Below are positions 1-9,816 of a stretch of 64,000 nucleotides of DNA, in pieces. Position 1 is the first letter of the stretch; the number at the start of each line of letters is the position of its first letter. Source of the DNA: Coxiella endosymbiont of Amblyomma nuttalli (GTDB lineage Bacteria; Pseudomonadota; Gammaproteobacteria; Coxiellales; Coxiellaceae); assembly GCF_018107685.1 (NCBI RefSeq), contig NZ_CP064834.1:62001-126000 (forward strand). Reading direction: 5' to 3'. The notes beneath the pieces are model-generated. The model had not been told where the DNA came from, ran no database searches, and was given only the letters and a program-made list of their open reading frames with translations. Position numbers and translations under genes: made by a program.

Positions 1-668
1 TCAGTAAATTACGTAGATTGAATGGTTCACTATAAAAACACCTCATTTCAAACAAAAAATGCGATCTATATTTTCGTTAATCACTATCAGCATTAGGAAC
101 AGGGTATGGAATTAGCATGTGTTCTGTCCTGCAAAGAACGACTCCCCTAGCTAGACAAACAAAGTATCAAGAATAACTAAATGAGCAATTCTTCACCAGA
201 AGGTTTCACAATTATAACAACACCATCATAACGCAAAATTCATCTACACCTAAAAGACCAAGAACAATCGTTATCGTCACAGATAATAAAAACGTATCAT
301 AATAAAAATTTTAAATAATCACAATGGAAAAACGATTTACACTGCTAAATTAGATTGGTAGAATGTCTTCATAGTCATTTTTTCAATTCAAGCCTAACAA
401 TTTCAAGATCAATAGCAAATATGGGAATGAATTTTTATAAACACTAGGGAGTATATTTATAAAAATGATAAAAAACCAAAATGTGGATGACCTCAAATTC
501 TAGAACACCTATTTTAAACAACGAAGCCAGATTTTTCTAAACACTTGAAATGATCAGTTGCATTCTCAGATTATCTAAGCCAATGATGAGATTTTTAACA
601 TTATGGCGAATGTTTTAATTTACATTTCTTCCACGCCTTTACTAAATAATATAAGTCCAATTTTTAAA
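1..668. other. Noncoding stretch, nothing recognised
   Basis: I read all frames of this AT-rich stretch and see no open frame with family resemblance, no tRNA-like cloverleaf and no clear terminator. It lies downstream (in minus-strand sense) of the decayed gene at 669-971 and may be the eroded remains of older neighbours. Nothing can be assigned. Confidence 0.5.
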
Positions 669-971
669 TTACTTACGGTTCCGGTAATAGGTCAGCATAG
701 CTGCTTCATCTATGTCCAAGTCAGCATCATGTTTCGCTGATGATATCAAATGCACATACAAAGCGTTCATGAAATTGACAACATGATCCTTGAGAAAGGA
801 GTCGTAAGCTTCCCTAACATTAGAACTAGAAAAACCTTAATTAGCTCACTGGTAATGATAGTCAGGTTTCTATTATTTGTTTTAACTATTTGATATTTAT
901 ATAAAATTTCTTTCAACGTATCTTTAGAATGATCTCATACCTTCAAATAATACTCTAATATTTCACTGAGT
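669..971 (-). pseudogene. Decayed gene of unknown family, divergent from argS
   Basis: On the minus strand a protein-like sequence can be followed through one in-frame stop (TGA at 935-937) and one frameshift in a short T-run near 831-836. The first part reads with segments such as LSEILEYYLKV and DTLKEILYKYQIV; the last 55 codons read cleanly to a TAA at 669-671 and include KDHVVNFMNALYVHLISS and DADLDIDEAAMLTYYRNRK. The composition (helical, acidic and basic residues in balance) is like a real cytosolic protein and unlike the surrounding translation noise. I do not recognise the family. It would have been transcribed away from argS. Its start is not visible, so the upstream boundary is approximate. 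Confidence 0.5.
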
Positions 972-1071
972 TATTTTTATAACATTCTGGCATACTGCTT
1001 ACTGACGCGAAAGTGTTAGAACTGCATTGCCAAGATTTCATTCATATAACTACGTGATAGACTTAGAAGCT

Positions 1072-2832
1072 ATGAAGCAAGATATAGAATCTCTATTAAA
1101 TCAAGCTATGAAGACCCTGCGAGCGGATGGAATCTTCACAATTGATGTATCGCCTGTAATTAAGGTGGTTTCCAACGATGATCTACAATATGGTAATTTT
1201 TCGTCTAATGTGGCGCTTGTTCTTAGTAAATCTATCGGAATGAGCCCATGTGCTTTAGCAGAAAAAATTGTTAATGCTCTACCTGCTTCAGAGAAAATTA
1301 CCAAAATTGAGATCGCTGGCCCAGGTTTTATTAACTTCTTTCTTGAAGAAGGCAACTACCATTTTGTGATTCCTTCTATACTCAAAGCGGGTCAACGCTA
1401 TGGCGAAAGCGAACTTGGCAAAGGAAAACGCGTACATATTGAATATGTTTCTGCAAACCCCACCGGTCCGTTGCACGTAGGGCATGGTCGAGGAGCCGCG
1501 TATGGGGCTTGTGTTGCTAATTTGCTGAAAGCGGTGGGTTACGATGTTCATCGAGAGTATTACATTAATGATGCCGGTCGGCAAACAGATATTGTAGCAT
1601 TAAGTGTCTGGATTCGCTATTTACAAAGTTATGAAGAAGCCTTTGATCTTCCTAAAAATGCCTATCAAGGTCAATACATTATTGATATTGCCCAAAATTT
1701 GAAAAAAAAATATGGTGATCAATTTTATCGTACGCGAAAATTCATTAATGAGAATTTCCGTTTCGAAGTTGATATTCATATGGATTCTGAAACTTATTTG
1801 GATACGTGGATAAAAATTCAAAAAAAAATATTGGGACGTACTGATTTTAATCTTATTTTTCATGCAGCACTTGATAGTATCTTAAATGATATTAGAAATG
1901 ATCTTGAAGAATTTGGAGTATTTTATGAAGCATGGTTTGCTGAAACGCAATTAATTAATGAAGACTCTATTCAGGCTAGTATCGATCAATTAGCTAAGGG
2001 TGGTTATGTTTACGAAAAGAATAGGGCTAAATGGTTTCGTGCTACAGCATTTGGTGATGAAAAAGATCGTGTACTAATGCGTAAAAATGGTGTGCCTACT
2101 TACTTTGCTTCTGATTTGGCTTACCACCTTTATAAGTACAATCAAGGCTATGACTTGCTCATTGATATATTTGGCGCGGATCATCATGGTTATATTTCTA
2201 GAATTCGCGCTTTTTTAAAAGGCCTCGGAAAATCCCCAGAAAAGTTACATATTTTGATAGTACAATTTGCCATCCTGCATCAAGGAAAAGAAAAGATCTC
2301 AATGTCCACTCGAGAAGGGGCTTTTATCACTTTACGCGCATTACGTAATACAGTGGGCAACGACTCAGCTAGATTTTTCTATATTATGCGAAAACCTAAT
2401 CAACATCTTAACTTTAATCTTGAATTGGCAAAATCAAAATCGAGCGCAAATCCTGTGTATTACATTCAATATGCTCATGCGCGCATTTGTAGTATATTTC
2501 ATCAATTAAAATCTACTCAAAAATCATGGGATGAATCGTCAGGTATGAAAAATCTATCCTTACTATCCACAAGGTATGAAAAAAAATTATTAAGTACGTT
2601 AGTACGATATCCTGAGCTAATAAGAAGTGCAGCGGTGCAGTACGCTCCACATTTACTTGCTCACTATCTGCAAACTCTTGCTAATCACTTTCATACTTAC
2701 TATAATACGGAGCGTTTCTTGCCCGAAAATGATAAACTGCGTAATGCTCGATTGAATCTAATTGCTGCAGTGAAACAAGTTCTCATTAATGGCTTAACAC
2801 TGTTAGGAATTTCCGCTCCTAAAAGAATGTGA
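1072..2832 (+). CDS. argS: Arginyl-tRNA synthetase
   Basis: Class I aminoacyl-tRNA synthetase that charges tRNA-Arg in the cytoplasm. The N-terminal ArgS additional domain comes first. The HIGH-type motif HVGHGRG follows at about residues 134-140 in the typical context [15 protein letters not shown], and the KMSK-type loop, in the form ISMSTREG, is near residue 408. A helical anticodon-binding domain ends in the usual short C-terminus. I chose the ATG at 1072: an upstream TTG at 1027 would add 15 unrelated residues, while this start gives 586 residues, the normal family length. There is no strong ribosome binding site. The gene is followed 712 bases later by the ftsN-like gene and hslVU, an order common in gammaproteobacteria. 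It is intact. Confidence 0.95.
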   Translation: MKQDIESLLNQAMKTLRADGIFTIDVSPVIKVVSNDDLQYGNFSSNVALVLSKSIGMSPCALAEKIVNALPASEKITKIEIAGPGFINFFLEEGNYHFVIPSILKAGQRYGESELGKGKRVHIEYVSANPTGPLHVGHGRGAAYGACVANLLKAVGYDVHREYYINDAGRQTDIVALSVWIRYLQSYEEAFDLPKNAYQGQYIIDIAQNLKKKYGDQFYRTRKFINENFRFEVDIHMDSETYLDTWIKIQKKILGRTDFNLIFHAALDSILNDIRNDLEEFGVFYEAWFAETQLINEDSIQASIDQLAKGGYVYEKNRAKWFRATAFGDEKDRVLMRKNGVPTYFASDLAYHLYKYNQGYDLLIDIFGADHHGYISRIRAFLKGLGKSPEKLHILIVQFAILHQGKEKISMSTREGAFITLRALRNTVGNDSARFFYIMRKPNQHLNFNLELAKSKSSANPVYYIQYAHARICSIFHQLKSTQKSWDESSGMKNLSLLSTRYEKKLLSTLVRYPELIRSAAVQYAPHLLAHYLQTLANHFHTYYNTERFLPENDKLRNARLNLIAAVKQVLINGLTLLGISAPKRM

Positions 2833-2965
2833 ATCACTCTAGAAAGATGCAAAACTTTTAATATGTATTATTGCTTTGCTTCTCTTGTCGTGAGAACATC
2901 CTTCTTCCTGTATTCCATTTTGAGAAATTTTAGCTTAGAATAGGCTATTGGGTGATTTCCGCTTG

Positions 2966-2995
2966 TTTACCTCATGCATATTTACCTCATGCATA
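2966..2995. repeat. Perfect tandem duplication, 15 bp x 2
   Basis: The unit tttacctcatgcata occurs twice head to tail with no spacer. It is one of many such two-copy duplications in the noncoding DNA of this window. Confidence 0.9.
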
Positions 2996-3464
2996 TTCTG
3001 CCAATCTGAAACCACCTAGATTTGGTTGCGGAAAAATCTCCTCAGTCTTAGCCTTTCAAGTCATTAATTATCTCAATCCAATGAAAAATATTTGTCAGAG
3101 ATTTGCTATTGTACAATATGTTATTGCACAATGTATTTTTAATATGATTGCTATGTGTTTTCAAGATATATCAGCGGGAAAATGCCTTTTCAGAAGCGCT
3201 AATAAATCACTCACATAAAATTTACTTTTCATTCTTGCACATTACTATATCGCAATAATGTCGCTTACAATCTCTATACCAACAAGATTGATTGCACCGA
3301 TAATCAGCAGAAACTATTTTTAATAACACAAATTTGGAAATAATCTCCCGTTAATAAATTGAACATTGTTTTAATCGATAAAATCTAATCTAAAAATTGA
3401 AAATTAATTGAAAATTTTTAAGAAAGCTAGGATATACAATTAAAAACAATTTATGATAGAGTTA

Positions 3465-3490
3465 AGTTTTAATTAATAGTTTTAATTAAT
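3465..3490. repeat. Perfect tandem duplication, 13 bp x 2
   Basis: The unit agttttaattaat occurs twice in direct succession, about 55 bases before the start of the ftsN-like gene. Confidence 0.9.
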
Positions 3491-3544
3491 GGTTCACCTG
3501 CTATTTCTAAAAATTCATAGATAAATGCACTGAAGAAATGATGT

Positions 3545-3820
3545 ATGGTCAAGGACTATGCAAAACACTCAAGTTATCAGACACGCCCTGGAATTCGAAG
3601 GGGTACTTTCTTAATTTTTGGCGTTTGTATCGTTGCTTTCATATTAGCTCTAATCTTCTATCATCAAAAATCCAATCGTATTCATTCGAAAAATAAAACG
3701 GTGTATTCAGCAACGATACCTAAATCGGCGTTCTACGCTCCAGCAGCCTCAAAACTTCAATTCTCTTTCTATACTATCTTGCCTAAAATGCAAGTACCTA
3801 TACCAAAATCAGAAAAATGA
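3545..3820 (+). pseudogene. Truncated FtsN-like cell division protein lacking the SPOR domain
   Basis: An open frame of 91 residues whose start and middle fit the SPOR-domain FtsN-like proteins found between argS and hslV in many gammaproteobacteria. It has a short basic cytoplasmic tail (KDYAKHSSYQTRPGIRR), one transmembrane helix at about residues 21-39, and a periplasmic linker containing FYTILPKMQVPIP, a motif of this type of linker. It then stops with TGA at 3818-3820. Family members continue with roughly 80 residues of SPOR domain that binds denuded septal peptidoglycan; here hslV begins 76 bases later, so the domain is deleted and not merely frameshifted. The product could still be an anchored peptide acting on the divisome, but it cannot bind peptidoglycan through SPOR. 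Whether it is a pseudogene or a minimal gene is undecided. Confidence 0.6.
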
Positions 3821-3896
3821 AAAACAGTCTAAGTGAACCAACTTGAAAATCGTACTTCTTAACCCAATCTATAGGAAGGCTAACCTGGGAGATGGT

Positions 3897-4442
3897 GTGA
3901 AACAATTATGCGGTACTACGATTCTTTCAGTAAGACGACATGGTAAAGTCGTCATCGGAGGAGATGGGCAAGTATCAATGAATAGTACCATTATGAAAGC
4001 AAATGCCCGGAAGGTCCGCCGACTTTATAAGGATAATGTCATTGCGGGGTTCGCAGGCGGTACGGCAGATGCATTCACCCTTTTTGAACGATTTGAAAGT
4101 AAGTTGGAACAGCATTTAGGTAATTTAACTCGGGCAGCGGTGGAATTAGCAAAAGATTGGAGAACCGATCGTATGCTGCGTCGCCTTGAAGCTTTGCTAA
4201 CTGTTGCTGACGCTAAAACATCTTTAATTATTACGGGTATTGGAGATGTTATCGAACCGGAACAAAGCTTAATGGCTGTTGGTTCGGGAGGTCCATACGC
4301 TCAAGCAGCCGCAAAAACTTTATTGGAAAATACTACTCTCAGCGCACGAGAAATTGTGGAAAAGGGGCTCACCGTTGCTGCTGAAATCTGCATTTATACA
4401 AACCACCAATTTACAATTGAAGAACTAGAGAGCAAAACATAA
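3897..4442 (+). CDS. hslV: ATP-dependent protease HslVU, peptidase subunit HslV
   Basis: Proteasome-beta-like threonine peptidase that forms dodecamers and degrades proteins fed to it by the HslU unfoldase in the cytoplasm. The mature N-terminus is the Thr in [12 protein letters not shown], and the conserved stretch [19 protein letters not shown] follows. I chose the GTG at 3897 because a good ribosome binding site (gggaga) lies 7 bases upstream. It also gives a short propeptide before the catalytic Thr, as in related Legionellales proteins. The open frame extends to a TTG at 3843, but those 18 extra residues are not family-like. hslU starts 15 bases downstream, so the two form an operon. Length from this start is 181 residues, normal for the family. 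Confidence 0.93.
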   Translation: MKQLCGTTILSVRRHGKVVIGGDGQVSMNSTIMKANARKVRRLYKDNVIAGFAGGTADAFTLFERFESKLEQHLGNLTRAAVELAKDWRTDRMLRRLEALLTVADAKTSLIITGIGDVIEPEQSLMAVGSGGPYAQAAAKTLLENTTLSAREIVEKGLTVAAEICIYTNHQFTIEELESKT

Positions 4443-4457
4443 TAAACCAGGCATTTT

Positions 4458-5858
4458 ATGGTAGACATAAAGAATTCTTTATCTACAGTACATGCTTCTG
4501 AAGTCTCGATGACAATGACACCACGCGAGATTGTGGCTGAACTCGACAAATTTATTATCGGGCAAGATGAAGCGAAACGGGCAGTAGCTATTGCTCTTCG
4601 TAATCGTTGGCGTCGTATGCAATTATCAGAAGAATTACGACGGGAAATATTTCCAAAGAATATTTTAATGATCGGCCCTACCGGTGTAGGTAAAACGGAA
4701 ATCGCTCGTCGTTTATCCAACTTAGCAAATGCACCTTTTCTTAAAGTGGAAGCAACTAAATTCACAGAGGTAGGTTATGTAGGTCGTGATGTAGAATCTA
4801 TTATTCGCGATTTAATTGATGTTGCCGTTAAAATGACACGCGAAAAAGCTATACGTCAAGTAAAAAGCATAGCGGAAGAAGCCGCGGAAGAGCGTGTATT
4901 AGATGCTTTAATTCCACCAGCTCGTGGTGCTTTTACAGGAGAATCTAGTAATAAAGAAGAATCTTCTCTCGGAGAGATAAAAGAGTCTGCTACGAGAAAA
5001 TTATTTCGTAGAAAACTACGTAATGGGGAACTAAACGATAAAGAAATTGAAGTAGAAGTTAGCGCAACACCGTCTTTCGAAATTATGGGCCCCCCCGGCA
5101 TGGAGGAAATGGTAAGTCAATTGCAAGGCATCATGTCAAGTATGGCTAATCGACGTACAAAGTCTCGTCGCTTAAAGGTCAAAGACGCTCGACGTATTTT
5201 AGAGGAAGAAGAAGCCGCAAAACTGGTCAATGAGGATGAAATAAAATCTCAAGTACTCATGAGTGTTGAACAAAATGGTATTGTATTTATTGATGAGATC
5301 GATAAAATCGTTAAACGGGAGGGGGCTGTTGGCACTGATGTTTCACGTGAAGGTGTACAACGGGATCTTTTGCCACTTGTTGAAGGCAGTACCGTTTTTA
5401 CTAAATATGGAATGGTTAAAACCGATCATATTTTGTTTATTGCTTCTGGCGCCTTTCATATCGCAAAGCCGTCAGATTTAGTTCCTGAATTGCAAGGTCG
5501 TTTTCCAATTCGCGTGGAACTAAAGGCACTCACGGCGGATGATTTCGTGCGAATATTAACTGAACCCAAAGCTTCTTTAACGGAACAATATACTGAACTG
5601 CTAAAGACAGAGGACTTTGGTTTGAACTTCACTAAAGACGGTATTAAACGTCTAGCGGAAATTGCTTATCAAGTTAATAACCGTTCAGAAAATATCGGCG
5701 CTCGTCGCTTGCACACGATTATGGAGCGATTACTAGAAGAAGTCTCCTTTGAGGCTACTGATAGACAAGGCGAATCGATTACCATCAACTCTATTTATGT
5801 TAATGAACAATTGCAAAAACTGGCTGAGGACGAAGATTTAAGTCGGTATATTCTCTAA
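4458..5858 (+). CDS. hslU: ATP-dependent protease HslVU, ATPase subunit HslU
   Basis: AAA+ unfoldase that forms hexameric caps on HslV, and unfolds and threads substrates. The characteristic N-terminus [20 protein letters not shown] is followed by Walker A GPTGVGKT at residues 73-80. The central I-domain insertion comes next, then Walker B IVFIDEID at 275-282, sensor 2 region [15 protein letters not shown], and the conserved C-terminal tail LSRYIL that docks into HslV. The ATG at 4458 adds 17 residues before the usual family start; the ATG at 4509 (giving MTMTPRE) is an equally plausible start. It lies 15 bases behind hslV in the same operon. It is intact. Confidence 0.95.
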   Translation: MVDIKNSLSTVHASEVSMTMTPREIVAELDKFIIGQDEAKRAVAIALRNRWRRMQLSEELRREIFPKNILMIGPTGVGKTEIARRLSNLANAPFLKVEATKFTEVGYVGRDVESIIRDLIDVAVKMTREKAIRQVKSIAEEAAEERVLDALIPPARGAFTGESSNKEESSLGEIKESATRKLFRRKLRNGELNDKEIEVEVSATPSFEIMGPPGMEEMVSQLQGIMSSMANRRTKSRRLKVKDARRILEEEEAAKLVNEDEIKSQVLMSVEQNGIVFIDEIDKIVKREGAVGTDVSREGVQRDLLPLVEGSTVFTKYGMVKTDHILFIASGAFHIAKPSDLVPELQGRFPIRVELKALTADDFVRILTEPKASLTEQYTELLKTEDFGLNFTKDGIKRLAEIAYQVNNRSENIGARRLHTIMERLLEEVSFEATDRQGESITINSIYVNEQLQKLAEDEDLSRYIL

Positions 5859-6090
5859 ATATCAAGGTGTCTAAATATACTAGGGTGTATAAAATTATTA
5901 GATAATGAACTAAACATAAGGAAAATGTTTTATTTTGGCCAGTTTTGACTAGTCGTTTATAAACGGTACGAATGAATATAAAGCAAAAAATGGTGAGTTG
6001 ATAAGTCCAGTTAATACAAGTACAAGTACGCTATATGTAGACTGTGCCATAAACTTAATTGAAAGGCCTTAAGAGTGATTAAGAGATCAG

Positions 6091-6121
6091 CTTTTCTGTG
6101 TGGAAGAACACCACAGAAAAG
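6091..6121. repeat. Inverted repeat, 10-bp perfect stem
   Basis: cttttctgtg and its exact complement cacagaaaag are separated by 11 bases. There is no U-run on either side, so it is not a typical intrinsic terminator; it may be a terminator remnant of hslVU or a protein-binding site. Confidence 0.5.
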
Positions 6122-6629
6122 TACTGGCTGTAATAATATAGGTGCTCTTTTGTAACACGTACGTTTCCCGTCGGCCAATAATAAGTCTATTAATGTGGAG
6201 ATCTGTATTTATAACAAAGAACTGATCGGTTAAAAGTTTCAGCAATCACTGGACAGTACGTTACTATAATAAACGACCATCCGGAAACTATACGATTATG
6301 TTTCTCCTGGCACAATCTTAAGAGAACAGAGCAAATGCATCTAGAAATACTAATAAATCAATATACTGACAAACTAATATTGTATTGTAATGTTTAAATT
6401 TAGCATGCTTAACGGAAATGGATACAATAATCCATCTCAAACATTCAGATGCCTTTACCGAGAATTTTCAATTTTTATAATTTTTATTATACTTCCGTGA
6501 AGTATATCGTCATCCTAATTGATAGCCTTGACTGATATTCGTTATTTAGTTGCTCTGTATCTTAACTTTATTTAGCGAGTAGTCCTTGCGCCTCATAATG
6601 GTATATGTCAGATTAGCAGATGAAATAGA

Positions 6630-6661
6630 ATTATTTAATTAATTCATTATTTAATTAATTC
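6630..6661. repeat. Perfect tandem duplication, 16 bp x 2
   Basis: The unit attatttaattaattc is repeated twice without spacer, followed by two further matching bases. Confidence 0.9.
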
Positions 6662-6794
6662 ATCAAAAGCTACCGAACGAATCGTCTTCTAAGAGAAGAC
6701 AATGTAGTTTTTAATCTGCATTTTAATCTATCTGTTACGGATACAAATTGCCAATTAGTATAATCAACCAGGAAGAGATATTAGAAGGAGACAT

Positions 6795-6836
6795 ATGGCA
6801 TCAGTTGTGCTGATCTTGCGGGCGGGTTATGATTAG
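6795..6836 (+). other. Short leader open frame in frame with ubiE
   Basis: A strong Shine-Dalgarno-like gaaggag at 6784-6790 precedes an ATG at 6795 that opens a 13-codon frame (MASVVLILRAGYD) ending with TAG at 6834-6836. The frame is the same as that of ubiE, whose first ATG follows the TAG after one codon. The sequence could be a translated leader that couples translation into ubiE, or the original N-terminus of ubiE broken by a nonsense mutation, with translation restarting at 6840 or 6849. There is no independent evidence that it is expressed. Confidence 0.35.
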
Positions 6837-6839
6837 TGC

Positions 6840-7592
6840 ATGAATAAGATGGAAGAAATCACTTATTTCGGTTATCAGTCCATTCTTCGGCATGAAAAAA
6901 CTGCTAAAGTGGAACAGGTATTCAAATCCGTAGCCAAAAAATATGATTTAATGAATGATCTAATGTCCTTTGGCACTCACCGCTGCTGGAAAAATTTTGC
7001 TGTAATGCTTTGTCACTTGCGTCAGGGGCAACGCATCTTGGATTTGGCTGGTGGTACAGGAGATCTCACCCGACAAATAAGTCCTCTTATTGGTGACAAT
7101 GGAGAGATTATATTAGTAGATATTAATGCGGCCATGTTATCAATAGGACAGAACCGATTATTAGATCAAGGAATTTTTAAGAATGTTAAACTAATTCAAG
7201 CTAATGCAGAAGACCTTCCTTTTTCCGATAATTTTTTCGATCGCATTATTATCGGCTTCGGGCTTCGAAATATAACAGATAAGATGAAAGCGCTTCGGTC
7301 CATCTATCGTGCCTTAAAACCAGGCGGATTTATAACTATTTTAGAATTTTCCAAACCAGCATCAACGTTATTGAAAACTCTCTATGACGTTTATTCCTTT
7401 AAAGTATTACCCTGGCTTGGCAAGATGGTCGCTAATGACCAAGCGAGTTATCGCTACTTAGTAGAATCCATTCGCGTTTATCCGGATCAAAAAACACTAC
7501 TTGTCTATATGACCAAAGCTGGATTTGAAAACTGTGATTATCATAATTTAAGTGGCGGTATCGTTTCTGTCCATAAAGGTTATAAATTTTAA
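6840..7592 (+). CDS. ubiE: Ubiquinone/menaquinone C-methyltransferase UbiE
   Basis: SAM-dependent methyltransferase that methylates the benzoquinol ring in ubiquinone synthesis. The SAM-binding motif LDLAGGTGDL is at about residues 68-77, and the family signatures KYDLMNDLMSFGTHRCWK near the N-terminus and SYRYLVESIRVYPDQ near the C-terminus are clear. It ends in HKGYKF as in E. coli UbiE. At 250 residues it has full length. The start is ATG 6840 or ATG 6849; the only strong ribosome binding site lies further upstream and serves the leader frame. The stop codon overlaps the ubiJ start (TAATG), so it heads the ubiE-ubiJ-ubiB operon. It is intact. Confidence 0.95.
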   Translation: MNKMEEITYFGYQSILRHEKTAKVEQVFKSVAKKYDLMNDLMSFGTHRCWKNFAVMLCHLRQGQRILDLAGGTGDLTRQISPLIGDNGEIILVDINAAMLSIGQNRLLDQGIFKNVKLIQANAEDLPFSDNFFDRIIIGFGLRNITDKMKALRSIYRALKPGGFITILEFSKPASTLLKTLYDVYSFKVLPWLGKMVANDQASYRYLVESIRVYPDQKTLLVYMTKAGFENCDYHNLSGGIVSVHKGYKF

Positions 7593-8206
7593 TGCTCACA
7601 TTAGTCTTATCTGGATTAGAAAAGGTGCTTAATACTTGTCTGCAACTTGATCCCGCAAGCACTAAGCGTTTGTCTAGCGTGGAAAATAAAATTATTAAAA
7701 TAGAATTTACCGACTGGAAGCTTTCTTTTTTTATTTTGCCTTCCCAATCCAAGATTCGTTTGTTGACTGTTTGCAACAATAAACCTGACACAATTATCAC
7801 AGGCACATTTTTTGGTTTATTCAAGATAGGATACGCAAAATATAAAGGTTCTGCTTTATCTGAGCATGCTGTTGAAATTAGTGGTAATACGAACATAGGT
7901 GAAGAAATACGAGATATCTTATTGAATATTGATATCGATTGGGAAGAATGTTTATCAAAAATTACAGGTGATATTATTGCCCACAAAATCAGCGTAGTAA
8001 TTCATCGAGCGAAAGACATCAGTAAATTTGTTACTGAAACATTTTATAAAAATATAAAAGATTATCTACAAATAGAAGCTCGATTTACTCCGACTGCTGA
8101 AGAAGTAGACTTTTTTATGCAATCATTTAACCATCTTCAATACAACGTAAAACGCACAGAAGCGAGAATTAATCGTCTACTAGCGAAAAGGAAAATATCT
8201 ATATGA
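7592..8206 (+). CDS. ubiJ: Ubiquinone biosynthesis accessory protein UbiJ
   Basis: A 204-residue protein with an N-terminal SCP2 lipid-binding domain (residues about 15-115) and a helical C-terminus ending in NVKRTEARINRLL. UbiJ is a non-enzymatic lipid-carrier subunit of the cytosolic Ubi complex and works with UbiK. Identification rests on domain pattern, length and position between ubiE and ubiB, the canonical location. It overlaps ubiE by one base (TAATG) and ubiB by four bases (ATGA), which indicates translational coupling. The sequence is more divergent than its neighbours, as is usual for this family. Confidence 0.88.
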   Translation: MLTLVLSGLEKVLNTCLQLDPASTKRLSSVENKIIKIEFTDWKLSFFILPSQSKIRLLTVCNNKPDTIITGTFFGLFKIGYAKYKGSALSEHAVEISGNTNIGEEIRDILLNIDIDWEECLSKITGDIIAHKISVVIHRAKDISKFVTETFYKNIKDYLQIEARFTPTAEEVDFFMQSFNHLQYNVKRTEARINRLLAKRKISI

Positions 8207-9816
8207 TACGCCCCTTGCAGCTAATCCGATTAGTTCAAATTAATTTAATTATTCTCCGCCATAGTTTTAATCGTCCTGTAGCCAACGAATTTTCGCCATG
8301 GCTACGGATGTTAAGTTATTTAAATCCATGGAGTTTTGGTCAAAAAGGTAAAACTCGAGGAGGATCTTTGCGTACCGTACTTGAAAAATTGGGACCTATT
8401 TTTGTTAAATTTGGGCAACTACTTTCTACTCGACGTGATCTCCTACCAGATGATATAGCAGAAGAATTAGAAAAATTGCAAGATCAAGTTCCACCGTTCC
8501 CAGGAAAAATCGCGAAAGCAATGATTGAGAAAGCTTATGGAAAATCTATCTTAACATGTTTCGCTAGTTTTGATGAAACACCTTTAGCTTCTGCCTCCAT
8601 TGCACAAGTACATACAGGTACTTTACACAACGGAAATGAAGTTATCATCAAAGTATTGCGCCCACATATTTTTAAAACAATTCAGCGTGATATCGCATTA
8701 ATGTATCTAGGTGCAAAATTAGCTCGTAAATTTTGGAAATATGGTAAGCGGCTAAAACCTGTAGAAGTAGTTGCAGAATTTGAACAAACTATTTATTACG
8801 AGCTTGATTTAATGCGTGAAGCTGCGAATGCTGCTCAATTGCGACGTAATTTTACTGATTCTAAAAAAATGTATGTACCAAAAATTTATTGGAATTATGC
8901 TCGTAGTAATGTGATGGTAATGGAGCGTATTCACGGAATCCGTATTTCCAACATCGCTGAATTAAAAGCTGCCAACACTAATTTCAAAAGATTAGCTGAA
9001 TCTGGTGTTGAAATCTTTTTTACGCAAGTGTTGCGTGATAGTTTTTTCCACGCGGATATGCATCCTGGTAATTTGTTTGTTGATGTTAGCGATCCTGAAA
9101 ATCCTAAGTATCTCGGCGTCGATTTTGGAATTATGGGCTCATTAAGCCCACAAGACCAGCATTATATTGCGGAAAATTTAGAGGCTTTTTTCAGACGGGA
9201 CTATCGGCAAATAGCTATCTTACATGTGGAATCTGGTTGGATTGCTCCCAATTCTCGCGTTGACCAATTTGAAGCAGCTATCCGCACTGTCTGCGAGCCC
9301 ATTTTTGAAAAGCCTCTAAAAGATATTTCGTTTGGACGATTATTAATGCGGTTATTCCAAACCGCTGATCAATTTAACATGGAGATACAACCCCAATTGT
9401 TACTGCTGCAAAAAACATTAATCAGCGTTGAGGGTTTGGGTCGTCACCTTTATCCCGATTTAAATCTTTGGCAAACAGCGAAACCTTTCATCGAAGATTG
9501 GATGCGTAAACAACGCGGTCCTCGTCATTTTTTTGAGATAACCAAAAAGGAACTATCTGTTACCATCAAGGCGGCTTTAAAAATACCTCGGCTATTTCAC
9601 GACGTTCTGCAGGAAACTAATTTGCGTCAACGCGTAGGATACCAAAATCCGTTAACACCACCCTTGAAAAAAGATAAGTGTGCTTTTATTTTCGGTATTG
9701 GTGTTGCTTTTTTAGTTAGTACGATTGCCAGTTTTTTTATCAGATCCATGTCGATAACGCACTGGCAATGGATAGCATGTGGACTGGGAATTTTTTTGAT
9801 TATTCTTGGATGGTGA
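8203..9816 (+). CDS. ubiB: Ubiquinone biosynthesis ATPase/kinase-like protein UbiB
   Basis: Membrane-anchored atypical kinase-fold ATPase of the ABC1/COQ8 family needed for ubiquinone synthesis. The KxGQ motif is at residues 69-72 (VKFGQLLSTR), the alanine-rich nucleotide loop ASASIAQVH at 129-137, the catalytic lysine region VIIKVLRP near 150, HADMHPGN at 283-290, and the metal-binding DFG at 307-309. Two hydrophobic helices from about residue 497 form the C-terminal anchor. Its 537 residues match the family. It is the last gene of the ubiE-ubiJ-ubiB operon; nothing follows for 1.8 kb. It is intact. Confidence 0.95.
   Translation: MIRPLQLIRLVQINLIILRHSFNRPVANEFSPWLRMLSYLNPWSFGQKGKTRGGSLRTVLEKLGPIFVKFGQLLSTRRDLLPDDIAEELEKLQDQVPPFPGKIAKAMIEKAYGKSILTCFASFDETPLASASIAQVHTGTLHNGNEVIIKVLRPHIFKTIQRDIALMYLGAKLARKFWKYGKRLKPVEVVAEFEQTIYYELDLMREAANAAQLRRNFTDSKKMYVPKIYWNYARSNVMVMERIHGIRISNIAELKAANTNFKRLAESGVEIFFTQVLRDSFFHADMHPGNLFVDVSDPENPKYLGVDFGIMGSLSPQDQHYIAENLEAFFRRDYRQIAILHVESGWIAPNSRVDQFEAAIRTVCEPIFEKPLKDISFGRLLMRLFQTADQFNMEIQPQLLLLQKTLISVEGLGRHLYPDLNLWQTAKPFIEDWMRKQRGPRHFFEITKKELSVTIKAALKIPRLFHDVLQETNLRQRVGYQNPLTPPLKKDKCAFIFGIGVAFLVSTIASFFIRSMSITHWQWIACGLGIFLIILGW

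Larger units (their letters stand above)
2833..3544. other. Noncoding stretch between argS and the ftsN-like gene
   Basis: About 700 bases with only chance open frames. It contains two perfect two-copy tandem duplications: a 15-bp unit at 2966-2995 and a 13-bp unit at 3465-3490. No terminator or promoter could be pinned down. Confidence 0.6.
5859..6839. other. Noncoding stretch between hslU and ubiE
   Basis: Nearly 1 kb without a supportable gene. It holds a 10-bp-stem inverted repeat (6091-6121), a 16-bp tandem duplication (6630-6661), and a short leader open frame with a strong ribosome binding site directly before ubiE (6795-6836). No coding remnant was recognised. Confidence 0.6.

Noticed and set aside
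2952-3218. 88-codon frame behind argS
   Set aside because: Its start lies over the 15-bp tandem duplication and the translation is cysteine- and isoleucine-rich noise with no domain.
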